This document shows positions 35,757-44,448 of a DNA stretch of 64,000 nucleotides, in pieces. A program made the translations under genes and the position numbers. The notes beneath the pieces were generated by a model that was not told the DNA's origin, did no database searches, and saw only the letters and a list, made by a program, of their open reading frames with translations. Position 1 is the first letter of the stretch, and each line of letters begins with the position of its first letter. Source of the stretch: an uncultured Aquimarina sp. (GTDB lineage Bacteria; Bacteroidota; Bacteroidia; Flavobacteriales; Flavobacteriaceae); NCBI RefSeq assembly GCF_947495315.1, contig NZ_CANLYD010000016.1, positions 62,001 through 126,000 of the forward strand. The letters run 5' to 3'.

Positions 35757-36158
35757 AAAATAGATAGAAGTATTTATAATAGTAGAAAGCCAAAACAATT
35801 TATGATTAGACAGGACTAATCCAAATCTTCTGTTGGATTTAAAAATCGAATACTATTTCAGATTAAAAGAATGACAATTATTCAATATAATAATCTCTTT
35901 GAGTTTAATAAGAGTATAAACAATGTAAAGAATAATGTTCCCTAAATACGTAAAAGTTGATAATTTAGTCATTTATAGTAAAGCGTACACAATTTTAATA
36001 AATCCATTTATAATACAATAACATAAATTTGTCATTGAAATATTTCTGATAAACAAGAAGTTTTAATAAATACGGAAAAAACTAGTATCTGATCAGTTTT
36101 CCAGATTATTATTTTTTGTTAACTATTAAAATAAGTTAAAATCTTAAAACCAAAAACA
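35757..36158. other. Very AT-rich intergenic stretch, nothing recognised
   Basis: About 400 bases without a usable frame, repeat or stem. It should contain the promoter of the next lipoprotein gene. Confidence 0.4.
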
Positions 36159-36812
36159 ATGATAAATTATAGAAAAATTTTTTATTTAATGTCCTGCATA
36201 CTAATGTTATCATTAGTAATTACATCTTGTGAAAACGAAGAAACAGGGGCAACTTCAATTGAGGCTCAAATTGAAATTGATGATAAAGCCATTGAAAGCG
36301 ACCCGGACTACCTAGCATTAGAAAAATTACTTATTAATAATATTTCTTTAGTACAGACTTCCTTAAAAAACAATAATGTTTCTCTTACTGAATATAAGAA
36401 AGTAATTATAGATAAAGATGAGGAAAAAATGCAAGAAATTTTTGATAAAAATCAGATAAAAATTTCAGAGAATTTTCTTTTAGCAAAAATGCATTATGAA
36501 AGTTTAATTTCAAAATTTCCTCAAATTGAAAAAGAAGTGGGAACCGGCATAGATTATAATAACTTGTCTAAATCTGAGGCGGAAAATTTATTCCAAAATT
36601 TGGACAAATCTGATTTCTTAGATGTTACTTTTATTGGAAAAAACAATAGACGTTGCGGTTGGAGATATATCACTTGTTTACTAGCAGTTGGATTACCTGC
36701 TTGGGCTTGTGTGATAGGAGGTTCTCCGACTATTGTTGTATCTGCTGCCTGTATAGCTGGATATGGAGCTGGTGCTATACTTTGTATGGATTCTTATTGT
36801 TGGGTTTTTTAA
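36159..36812 (+). CDS. Lipoprotein with Cys-rich hydrophobic C-terminal tail (bacteriocin-like)
   Basis: A 217-residue protein with a lipoprotein signal (lipobox ITSC, Cys24), an acidic helical middle (about 30-160) and, after a basic NNRRCGW junction, a 52-residue hydrophobic tail. The tail has six cysteines (166, 173, 184, 198, 209, 214) and many Gly/Ala residues (AGYGAGAILCMDSYCWVF). This two-part build, a hydrophilic N-part and a Cys/Gly-rich membrane-active-looking end, recalls bacteriocin precursors such as the halocin C8 type, where the N-part gives immunity. No homology is claimed; the function is unknown. A terminator follows. Confidence 0.6.
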   Translation: MINYRKIFYLMSCILMLSLVITSCENEETGATSIEAQIEIDDKAIESDPDYLALEKLLINNISLVQTSLKNNNVSLTEYKKVIIDKDEEKMQEIFDKNQIKISENFLLAKMHYESLISKFPQIEKEVGTGIDYNNLSKSEAENLFQNLDKSDFLDVTFIGKNNRRCGWRYITCLLAVGLPAWACVIGGSPTIVVSAACIAGYGAGAILCMDSYCWVF

Positions 36813-36841
36813 ATAATTCATAACAAAAATATTCAATCAAT

Positions 36842-36874
36842 TGGAGCTGTTTAAATAAGCAGCTCCATTTTTTT
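36842..36874 (+). terminator. Intrinsic terminator
   Basis: TGGAGCTG (36842-36849) pairs with CAGCTCCA (36860-36867), followed by a run of seven or more T. It lies about 30 bases after the Cys-rich lipoprotein gene. Confidence 0.8.
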
Positions 36875-37132
36875 GTTGTTTATACCTACCTAGTCACTAC
36901 AATCTAAAATCCAGTGAATACATTTTGTATAGAGGATCTCATATAACATCTACAAATTCAAAAGTACTTGTTTAAAGAGGTATAAATGTTCTTAGAAGGA
37001 ATTTTTATGTTAAATAAAGTTAATGTCAATTTTTATAAAGCAGCAGCATTTTTTAGAAAGCCCAAACTAGTCTTCTCTCGTACATTTGCATCGTCAAATA
37101 ATAAAAGTTAAATATTTAAATTACAATAAGTT

Positions 37133-38560
37133 ATGAGGTTTTATTTAAAAACATTTACAGTATTAACGTTTGTTTTTTCTTCTGTATTATTTATTTCTTG
37201 TGAGAAAGAGGAAATCTTAGACGAAACAAGTATTGGAATTGAAGAGGATACTGAAATAGTAGAGGTAGAATACTATGGTGAAAAAATATATGTAGAAAAA
37301 AAAGGGAATCATTATGTAATGGAGGGTGATATTTTAATAGATGTGGATGATAATAGGAAGAGTAGTGGTAAAACTGGTGTTTTATGGCCAAATGGAATTG
37401 TGTACTATGCTATATCTAGTAATGTATCCGACTCTCAAAAACAAATTATTACTAAAGCAATGAATCACTGGAAAAATAAGACAGTAATTAAATTTGAGAA
37501 AAGGACAAATCAACAAGCTTATGTGAATTTTGTTGCTACAGGTGGTTGTCAATCTTTTATAGGTAGAAAAGGAGGAATGCAAGAGCTAAATGTTGGAGGA
37601 TGTATTAACCGTGAATTGTTGATTCACGAATTAGGACATACTGTTGGTTTATATCACGAGCACAATAAGTATAATAGAGATCAATATATTAGAATATTAT
37701 GGGATAATATACGAGATAATTTATTTAGTCGAGCACAATATAAGAAAAATACTACTGCATCAGGTAGAGACTTTACTACTGGAATAGACTACGAAAGTGT
37801 TATGATATATAGAGCAGGAGTTACTGATCATGCAATAGATAGAACCAAGCCTGTTATGGAAAAGCTTGATGGAACAGGTTGGTCATATCCTCCAGGAACT
37901 TTAACTGCTAATGATATTCGTGGTGTAAATTTAATGTATGCTAATTCAGTGCCACTAGCAAGTGATATTTCTAATCATTGGGCACAATATGAAATAAACC
38001 TTTTAATGAGAATGGGACTAGTATCAGGATTTTCTGACGGAACATTTAAACCAAATAATCTTCTAACAAGAGCTGAGTTTGCTGCATTAATTGCTAGTAT
38101 TATTAAACCTACTGAAGAAATTAGACCTGATATTAATTTCCCTGATGTACCTGACACGGATTATTGGGCAATTGAAGCAATATCTCTAGCAGTAAAATCA
38201 GGATATATGTCTGGATTCCCTGATGGAACATTTAGACCAAATGAGAAAGTAACCCGAGTTCAATTATTTGTAGCTTTATCAAGTGGATTAAGATTAGATG
38301 GAGGAAGAAATTCTGATTTAGATTTTTTCTCTGATAGAGGTGATATTCCTAATTGGGCAATAGATAATGGTAGGGTTGCTGATGCTTACGAAAATAAATT
38401 AATTTCAGTTTACAATTTGAATAATTCAATAACTAATAAATTACGCCCCAATGAGAATGCTACAAGAGCAGATGCTGCAGTAACTTTTCATCAGGCATTA
38501 GTATTTTTAAATAAAGTAGAAGATACTTCAAATAGATATTTGGCTTTACCGCCACTATAA
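37133..38560 (+). CDS. Astacin-like zinc metalloprotease lipoprotein with three SLH domains
   Basis: A 475-residue lipoprotein (lipobox FISC, Cys23). The protease domain (about 75-265) has the extended zinc motif HELGHTVGLYHE (His165, Glu166, His169, His175) and the Met-turn SVMIYRAG, so it is M12A astacin-like and should be active. Three SLH repeats follow (about 275-325, 335-388, 395-460); the first two end in the typical GFSDGTFKPNNLLTRAEF and GFPDGTFRPNEKVTRVQL. SLH domains normally anchor proteins to cell-wall-linked polymers in Gram-positives and some Gram-negatives, so their presence on a Bacteroidota lipoprotein is unusual. A strong terminator follows. Confidence 0.9.
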   Translation: MRFYLKTFTVLTFVFSSVLFISCEKEEILDETSIGIEEDTEIVEVEYYGEKIYVEKKGNHYVMEGDILIDVDDNRKSSGKTGVLWPNGIVYYAISSNVSDSQKQIITKAMNHWKNKTVIKFEKRTNQQAYVNFVATGGCQSFIGRKGGMQELNVGGCINRELLIHELGHTVGLYHEHNKYNRDQYIRILWDNIRDNLFSRAQYKKNTTASGRDFTTGIDYESVMIYRAGVTDHAIDRTKPVMEKLDGTGWSYPPGTLTANDIRGVNLMYANSVPLASDISNHWAQYEINLLMRMGLVSGFSDGTFKPNNLLTRAEFAALIASIIKPTEEIRPDINFPDVPDTDYWAIEAISLAVKSGYMSGFPDGTFRPNEKVTRVQLFVALSSGLRLDGGRNSDLDFFSDRGDIPNWAIDNGRVADAYENKLISVYNLNNSITNKLRPNENATRADAAVTFHQALVFLNKVEDTSNRYLALPPL

Positions 38561-38577
38561 TAGTAATAATAATTTTT

Positions 38578-38618
38578 AACCCTTCCGGTAGTTATTAGAC
38601 TACCGGAAGGGTTTTTTT
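38578..38618. terminator. Strong terminator between convergent genes
   Basis: AACCCTTCCGGTAG (38578-38591) pairs perfectly with CTACCGGAAGGGTT (38600-38613), followed by a T-run; the left side is also T/A-rich enough to serve the minus-strand gene ending at 38637. Confidence 0.85.
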
Positions 38619-38636
38619 ATACAACGAATACATGTT

Positions 38637-39575
38637 TTAATCGTTTAGATCCCAATTATATTCTAAGTATTGAATTTTTGCAGAATCATTCGCTTTTATA
38701 GTAGCATAGGTATTAATAAATGGAATAATACCTTTTTTAAAATCAACACCATACCATTCAAATATTTTGCTAATTGCTATGATGTTTGCATTGATTTCAT
38801 TTTTGGTTGGGTCATTGATCCAGGTTTTAGATAATTTATTTAATTGATTATTAAGTTTGGTAGGAGTGAAGGCTTCATTTAATAATTTAGGGCAGGAGAC
38901 TGCCGCGCAATTAAAAGCCACGTGTAACCTTGGTTCATTAAAATTTGGGCGAACAATTGTGTTTTCTATTTCATTTAAGGAGTATACCTTACTCCCTGAC
39001 TTTATAAATTTCTTATCCCAAGGTTTTCCGTTGTTAATATCCTTAATACTTTTTACTGGATACGCACTCGCAACTAAGTGGATTGTTGAAGCGTTATAGA
39101 GATTAAACCAATATGATAATTTTTCATTTTTTGTCCAATCCTTTTGCGGAGTAATATTCTGAAGATGTAATAAATAAGTATCTATTTCAGAAATATTAGC
39201 TTTAAAACCGCTATAGTTTACTTTTCCTGAAGCAGAAACGTATTTTTTAGTCAATAGATTCCAATTGGAATGATCAGGTCTAATTTTTTCTGTTTCTTTT
39301 GCTACAATTTTTTCTTTTGTTTCTTCTTTTACAGGAGTATCATCTTTAGTTTCTTCCTCAACTTTCTTTGTGTTTTTAGAATCTAAAATCGAATCTTTAG
39401 TTTCTTTATTTTCAATCACTTCCGTATTGGTAATTGTATCTTCTGTTTGAGGTTTATTGATAGGGTCTTCTGTAACAATGGTATTTTCAATTTGAGCATT
39501 CGTTTTCTTTTCTTTCTTATCAGAAGCACATCCCGATATAAAAAAAAATGTGAGTAGTAAAAACACCTTTTGCAT
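38637..39575 (-). CDS. DUF547 lipoprotein
   Basis: A 312-residue lipoprotein (lipobox ISGC, Cys16) with a long Lys/Glu/Thr-rich linker (about 20-100) and a DUF547 domain from about 105. The domain shows KVNYSGF, EKLSYWFNLYNASTIHLV, KPWDKKFI and the Cys/His core RLHVAFNCAAVSCPKL. The family has a cysteine-peptidase-like look but no established activity. It is on the same strand as the DUF1704 gene, 65 bases downstream, so it may belong to the same transcript. Confidence 0.85.
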   Translation of the reverse strand: MQKVFLLLTFFFISGCASDKKEKKTNAQIENTIVTEDPINKPQTEDTITNTEVIENKETKDSILDSKNTKKVEEETKDDTPVKEETKEKIVAKETEKIRPDHSNWNLLTKKYVSASGKVNYSGFKANISEIDTYLLHLQNITPQKDWTKNEKLSYWFNLYNASTIHLVASAYPVKSIKDINNGKPWDKKFIKSGSKVYSLNEIENTIVRPNFNEPRLHVAFNCAAVSCPKLLNEAFTPTKLNNQLNKLSKTWINDPTKNEINANIIAISKIFEWYGVDFKKGIIPFINTYATIKANDSAKIQYLEYNWDLND

Positions 39576-39640
39576 GATATATTGTTTTAAACTGATACTA
39601 GAATAGTCTTTCTTTTTTTTTAGAAAATTGCCTAAAAAAT

Positions 39641-40798
39641 CTATTTTAAGTTGCTGAGAATAAAATCTAACTTTTTATTTGCATTCATGTTTTTTGCAAA
39701 AGAATCTGTCATATGAAGACTCTTTATGGATAATCCTAATTGTTGTAATCGATCAATTGCACTTTTATTTTCCAAAGTTACTTTACCGGTTAGTAATGCA
39801 TCCATATCCTGATTAGAATAATAGTAATCATAGACTTTTTTAAGTCCTGTGAGATAGAGATAATCCTTAGTAAAACCACCACCACGATGTACCCTTAGGG
39901 TTATTTGCCAAGCTGTTTCTTTATCCAGTTTATATTGGTTATATAGCAGATCAAAGGTATCTTTAAAATCATATCCTTTGATTAGACTGTCTGCGGCTAT
40001 AACACGATAAGCTAATTCTTTCATTCGTTTTAGCGTTAAACAGCCGGACATATATTCACTAAATACAGCAAGTCCTTCTTGGGTCTCTGTATTATTAACA
40101 AAACCATTAGAAAAAATTTTCAGCGGTTGACTTTTTCCATTAAAAGTAGTAACCATATGTACCCCAATCTCATGATTAGCCAGTACCATTAAGTCATTGT
40201 CGCTAAACTTATTGTTTTTCTTTAAAACAAGTGTTTCTGAAGCATTAAGAACCATAGCAGCTGCAGAGATATGGGTAGATTTTTTGATAGTAAAGTCAAA
40301 GTCATAACGCTCAGCAAAATTTCTGAAATATGCTTCAGCATCCGCAGCAGTATGCTTTTTTGCGAATTCTTCTCTTGGATTTTCATCTTCAAAATGAAGA
40401 ATAAATCGTGCATTTTCTACATCACGTTCTTTGGGAGTACCGAAAACTTTTAATGAATTGTAATAAAAATTCTTCCCGCGACCAATCGTTTCAATACATT
40501 GAATCAATCCAGAATATTCATAAATGATATCTTGATATAGTTTTCTGATCTCTTCATCTTCAATTCGTTCTAACCGTTGACTAAAAAATAGTCGTTGTAA
40601 TTTATATGGGTCGAATTTTATTTTTCGATAGTTAAATTTTGGATTAAAACGATATTTACAAGCAAAAAAGCTCTTTTTTTCCTGTTCAATATTTAGTGGA
40701 TTCAGATAATTAAGAAGTTCAATGTTCTTAACAAGTCTATCAAGATTTTGATCAATTTCGAATAAATCTGAGTATGTATCTACAACATCTTCGATCAT
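39641..40798 (-). CDS. DUF1704 (QEGLA-motif, MATCAP-like) zinc peptidase
   Basis: A 385-residue putative metallopeptidase of the family formerly called flavohaemoglobin expression-modulating QEGLA protein. The zinc motif is HEIGVH (His209, Glu210, His214) and the third-ligand motif TQEGLAVFSEY (Glu241). Eukaryotic members of DUF1704 (MATCAP/KIAA0895) are carboxypeptidases that remove the C-terminal tyrosine of tubulin, so a C-terminal trimming activity is a reasonable inference. It follows an N-formylglutamate amidohydrolase-like gene and an ATP-grasp ligase gene on the same strand. Confidence 0.85.
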   Translation of the reverse strand: MIEDVVDTYSDLFEIDQNLDRLVKNIELLNYLNPLNIEQEKKSFFACKYRFNPKFNYRKIKFDPYKLQRLFFSQRLERIEDEEIRKLYQDIIYEYSGLIQCIETIGRGKNFYYNSLKVFGTPKERDVENARFILHFEDENPREEFAKKHTAADAEAYFRNFAERYDFDFTIKKSTHISAAAMVLNASETLVLKKNNKFSDNDLMVLANHEIGVHMVTTFNGKSQPLKIFSNGFVNNTETQEGLAVFSEYMSGCLTLKRMKELAYRVIAADSLIKGYDFKDTFDLLYNQYKLDKETAWQITLRVHRGGGFTKDYLYLTGLKKVYDYYYSNQDMDALLTGKVTLENKSAIDRLQQLGLSIKSLHMTDSFAKNMNANKKLDFILSNLK

Positions 40799-40848
40799 AT
40801 TGTTTTTTTAACTAAGTACAAAAATAATAGATTAAGTTTTCAGAAACA

Positions 40849-41688
40849 CTACTTTGGATTAATAAAGCTTTGATAAAATGATTGAGCATGTTTAGGGAGT
40901 CTAACTTTTAATTCTTGTTCGATCGCATAAACTACTTCGGGATAGATAATATAATCCAATTCGTGGCAATATATTTTAGAAAACTCAGTCGCCAGTACCA
41001 AAGTATTACTAAAATGGTTGGTTATGTATTTTAGAAAATATCCATTTCCTTGAAATGTATCATTAATAGCAGCTGTCATTTCTGTTGCATTTGGAAGTTT
41101 AATTTCTGATAGTGTTTTACACCAAGAATCTATTAATGAAGAAAATCTATTATTATCTATATTAGTTGTCCCAAGATTTACAACAGGAACATCTCTATCC
41201 CATCTTTTTCGGTTATATGAGTGTATATCATACACAATAGCCCCATTATATTTGGATTCAATTTTGGAAATTAAGGCGTGAACTACCTCATAAAAGTTCT
41301 GATGTTTTTTAAGAGAAAATTGTTTCGCATCAGCAGTTAATGGGTTCTCCCATAGTTGTTTTCCCCAGGCATCTTTATAAATTGCATTTTCGGGGTCTCT
41401 ATTAAGGTCATACTCAAATCTTGAATCACAGCCAGCAATCACAATAGGATGACTTTGTACCATCTGTTTTGTAGCTGGATCTTCTTCATACCATCGTTCA
41501 AATTCAGTATGTAGGCAATTATCCCAAAGTTCTTTTCTAAACTGATGCCCGTCATGAACTGCTCCACAAATATAAAAAGTGTAAGAATCAATTTTAATAG
41601 AAAATGAATAATCTTCTGTAATGGCATGAAAAGGTTCTTCAGCATTTATTTTACGAATGATTTCATCAATAGAAAGCTTAAGCATCAT
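40849..41688 (-). CDS. N-formylglutamate amidohydrolase-family protein
   Basis: A 279-residue protein of the N-formylglutamate deformylase family, zinc amidohydrolases that release glutamate from N-acyl or N-formyl forms. Visible motifs are GAVHDGHQF near the N-terminus, GCDSRFEYDLNRDPENA and the central VYDIHSYNRKRW with VVNLGT. No histidine-degradation genes are near, so the canonical pathway is unlikely here. The gene overlaps the 3' end of the ATP-grasp gene by 11 bases, which implies translational coupling and shared function. Confidence 0.82.
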   Translation of the reverse strand: MMLKLSIDEIIRKINAEEPFHAITEDYSFSIKIDSYTFYICGAVHDGHQFRKELWDNCLHTEFERWYEEDPATKQMVQSHPIVIAGCDSRFEYDLNRDPENAIYKDAWGKQLWENPLTADAKQFSLKKHQNFYEVVHALISKIESKYNGAIVYDIHSYNRKRWDRDVPVVNLGTTNIDNNRFSSLIDSWCKTLSEIKLPNATEMTAAINDTFQGNGYFLKYITNHFSNTLVLATEFSKIYCHELDYIIYPEVVYAIEQELKVRLPKHAQSFYQSFINPK

Positions 41689-42709
41689 CCACCGTTTTTC
41701 TTAGTTTGGCTTTTCTATCAAATCTGCTAACTCGTTGAACTACTTTATCCTCAATAAAATCTACTACTTTTTCTTGTAATCTTACTTTATACTTTTTGTT
41801 GATATAAGTAATTCCTCCCGGACTCATCACATTTACTTCTACCAGCATACCGTTGATAACATCAATACCTACAAAATATAATCCATCTTTAACAAGTTTA
41901 GGACCTATTAAACGACATAATTCTTTTTCTTGTTTTGTCAACGAATGCTTTACCACAGAACCACCTGCAGTAACATTAGATCTATGATCATCCTCTCCTG
42001 GAATTCGACGCATAGCACCAATAGGTTTTCCATTTAAAATAAGAATACGGACATCACCCTGATCAGCTCCTTCGATATAGTCCTGAAGTATTACGTAGTT
42101 AGTGGTACCATCTTTATTGTCTATATAAAAGTCTAATAAAGAACGAATACTTGTCATAGCTCGTTTTTCGATCAAAATAACGCCAGAACCTCCAAAACCA
42201 TTAAGTGGTTTAAGAATCATTTTATCGTTTGTAGACTCTTTGATCATTTTGATCAGATAATCTTTGTTTTTAGTCACATGAGTTCTTGGAATGAAATGCG
42301 TGTCAATACCATCAAATGCAGCTGTGTAGAGTTTATTGTTTGATCTTCTGATTCCATCAATATCATTCATAATAAAAACATCATCTTTTATGGAATCCAG
42401 AAAATTGAGCATAATCATATCTAGTGGAGGATTACTGCGTAAAACAATCACATCAAATCCTGCTAACGGCAACATCTCATCTCTAAATGTTGTTTTAATA
42501 TAAAACGACTTCATAGAAGAAGAAACTTTCTCTTGACGGTTAATAACTTTACAAAAAGAATAGGTAACACTATCTCTAATCGTTAGGTTTGATGGTGTTG
42601 CCAGCGCAACTCCATGTCCTCTCTTTGCAAATTCGTGTATTAGTGTAAGACTAGTATCATTCTCTGGATCAATATCCTCCCAAGGGTACATAAGAAAGCA
42701 AGCGTTCAT
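41678..42709 (-). CDS. Glutathione-synthetase-like ATP-grasp ligase
   Basis: A 343-residue ATP-grasp enzyme that should join a carboxylate to an amine via an acyl phosphate. The N-terminal pre-ATP-grasp domain (MYPWEDIDPENDTS) and the ATP-grasp core (MILKPLNGFGGSGV, LQDYIEGADQGDVRIL, GAMRRIP, VEVNVMSPGG) match prokaryotic glutathione synthetase. No gamma-glutamylcysteine ligase gene is nearby. In this context, with an amidohydrolase and a DUF1704 peptidase, it may instead add an amino acid to a peptide or small molecule (inference). It is the first gene of the cluster. Confidence 0.87.
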   Translation of the reverse strand: MNACFLMYPWEDIDPENDTSLTLIHEFAKRGHGVALATPSNLTIRDSVTYSFCKVINRQEKVSSSMKSFYIKTTFRDEMLPLAGFDVIVLRSNPPLDMIMLNFLDSIKDDVFIMNDIDGIRRSNNKLYTAAFDGIDTHFIPRTHVTKNKDYLIKMIKESTNDKMILKPLNGFGGSGVILIEKRAMTSIRSLLDFYIDNKDGTTNYVILQDYIEGADQGDVRILILNGKPIGAMRRIPGEDDHRSNVTAGGSVVKHSLTKQEKELCRLIGPKLVKDGLYFVGIDVINGMLVEVNVMSPGGITYINKKYKVRLQEKVVDFIEDKVVQRVSRFDRKAKLRKTVDDA

Positions 42710-42806
42710 GAGTAATATGTGTTTTAGAAAAGAAAAATAATAAATTTTGTGTTTAGATACCTAAAAAAGAAATAAAACTTACAATAATTTAATCTAGATA
42801 ATGATC

Positions 42807-43397
42807 TTACTCACAGGCTACGTTAACTACGACTTCATTTAATTTCTCCCAAACTGGATGATCAATTTGCTGTGGCGAGATTCTGAAAATGACTAGATAT
42901 TTGTCAATTTTTTTACAAGGTGTATGCCTAACTACAATATTGAGATTTACTTCTTTTTTAGTGGTAAATGGATCGTAGGTTAATACTTTACCAGCATAGG
43001 ACTGATCGTCAATCTTTTCGAAAAAAGCTTTGGCCTTTGGAAGGTTATTTAAAGATTGAGAATTAGGTTCCGAAACTGCCTGTACTAAACCGTTAAAATA
43101 GATTTCTAGTTCTGATTCTAAAGTATTAGTTGATAATTTTGGATCTTCATCTAGATACCAAAGAAATGCATAAGAAAAATACTCCTTAGAATCTTGTTTA
43201 CCCCATCCTGGAGCAAATCGAACATATTCAGTACCTTTATAGTTTAGAGATGGTGCGAATGATAAGGGAAATTCTATCGTTTCTTTTCTCCAATTATCGG
43301 GAGCGGATAAGAGATTGATGGATGTATCCTGTTTATTACATTGTATAAATACCAGTAAGATGATAATAAAAAATGGTATGGTTTTTGAAAAAGTCAT
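42807..43397 (-). CDS. Hypothetical lipoprotein
   Basis: A 196-residue protein with a lipoprotein signal (lipobox FIQC, Cys20). The mature part starts NWRKETIEFPLSFAPS, has a Tyr/Trp-rich beta segment (SYAFLWYLDEDP) and ends in a Cys. I do not recognise the family. It is divergent from the M28-like peptidase gene and about 100 bases upstream of the ATP-grasp gene on the same strand, so it could lead that transcript. Confidence 0.65.
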   Translation of the reverse strand: MTFSKTIPFFIIILLVFIQCNKQDTSINLLSAPDNWRKETIEFPLSFAPSLNYKGTEYVRFAPGWGKQDSKEYFSYAFLWYLDEDPKLSTNTLESELEIYFNGLVQAVSEPNSQSLNNLPKAKAFFEKIDDQSYAGKVLTYDPFTTKKEVNLNIVVRHTPCKKIDKYLVIFRISPQQIDHPVWEKLNEVVVNVACE

Positions 43398-43506
43398 ATA
43401 GAAACGATTATTTTAAACAATAAAAATACTAATTGTAAAATTATTTATTGTTTTTTATAAATTTGTGAAAGGAAAGAAGGAAAAGTACGAATACAAAAAT
43501 TTAAAA

Positions 43507-44391
43507 ATGAAATTATATAAGTTTAAAACATTACTACTCTTTATTTTTTGCGTTCAGATTTCAATGGCTCAATCGTTAGATGATCAAACTGAGGCTGAGA
43601 TAATTAATATACAGAAAGATATTGTTGGTAAACTTACCGGACACATACCAATAAAAGGGAAAAAAAAGTTATCAAGTCGCGCCAGTAAGTCTGAACGGAA
43701 AACCACAGCAGATTATTTATTTAATTCCCTCAAAGAAATGGGCCTTAAACCTAAACGTAATACTTACAACGTACAGGATAAAAAAGGAAATCAATATAGT
43801 GGAGCAAATGTCTATGCAGATATTCCTGCAACTAATGGAAGTGATGAGTATATTGTTTTAGGTGCTCATTATGATACAGCAGAAGGCAGCCCCGGAGCGG
43901 TTCATAATGCAACTGGAATAGCCTTAACCATTTATGTAGCCGAGAAATTAACAAAATTAGCCAATAGAAGCATTAATTTTATGATTGTATTTTTTGATCA
44001 ACAAGAAACTAATATGATTGGTTGTAGAATGTTTGTTAAAAAATTACAAGATGATAAATATAATATAAACTCTATGCATAGAGTGGATTATGTAGGATGG
44101 GATAATGATGAGGATAGGGCTATAGAACTATTAGCTTCTAATATAAGTTTAGAATCTGCGTATCGATTAGAATCGGGTGTTCCTGTGTTTAAAAGAAGAG
44201 TTTCAACTCCAGAAACAAGGGTTTTCTCTACTTTGGGGTATGAAACCATTACTATTACAGCAGAATTAATGAATGGAGATAATTCTCCATATGTTCATCA
44301 GGCCGCAGATAAGTATACAACAGTTAATTTTAAATATTTAGCCTCTACGTCAGATATTGTTTATAAAGTGATGAAATCTCTTTCTAAATAA
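43507..44391 (+). CDS. Exported M28-like aminopeptidase with altered metal ligands
   Basis: About 294 residues from the ATG at 43507, which gives a clean signal peptide (ending near SMAQS); an in-frame GTG at 43465 adds 14 charged residues and is less likely. The fold is that of M28 peptidases: GAHYDT carries the first His/Asp. The bridging-ligand motif, normally GAxDNASG, reads GAVHNATG (Asp to His); the usual EE pair reads QQE; and a late SPYVHQAADKY supplies a His. Metal binding may be changed or lost. Function is uncertain: peptidase or pseudopeptidase. Confidence 0.72.
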   Translation: MKLYKFKTLLLFIFCVQISMAQSLDDQTEAEIINIQKDIVGKLTGHIPIKGKKKLSSRASKSERKTTADYLFNSLKEMGLKPKRNTYNVQDKKGNQYSGANVYADIPATNGSDEYIVLGAHYDTAEGSPGAVHNATGIALTIYVAEKLTKLANRSINFMIVFFDQQETNMIGCRMFVKKLQDDKYNINSMHRVDYVGWDNDEDRAIELLASNISLESAYRLESGVPVFKRRVSTPETRVFSTLGYETITITAELMNGDNSPYVHQAADKYTTVNFKYLASTSDIVYKVMKSLSK

Positions 44392-44412
44392 AATATTACA
44401 AATACATATTTT

Positions 44413-44448
44413 TAAAGGAGTTCTTCTATTTCAGTAAGAACTCCTTTA
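44413..44448. terminator. Terminator overlapping the thrC 3' end
   Basis: TAAAGGAGTTCTT (44413-44425) pairs perfectly with AAGAACTCCTTTA (44436-44448). The right arm is inside the last codons of thrC. It serves the M28-like gene on the plus strand (T-run after) and the thr operon on the minus strand. Confidence 0.75.

Noticed and set aside
40849..41688. Histidine degradation enzyme HutG
   Set aside because: No other hut genes are present and the gene is coupled to an ATP-grasp ligase, so the family name is kept but the pathway is not.
41678..42709. Glutathione biosynthesis gene gshB
   Set aside because: The fold fits, but no gshA-like gene is nearby and the operon partners point to another substrate.
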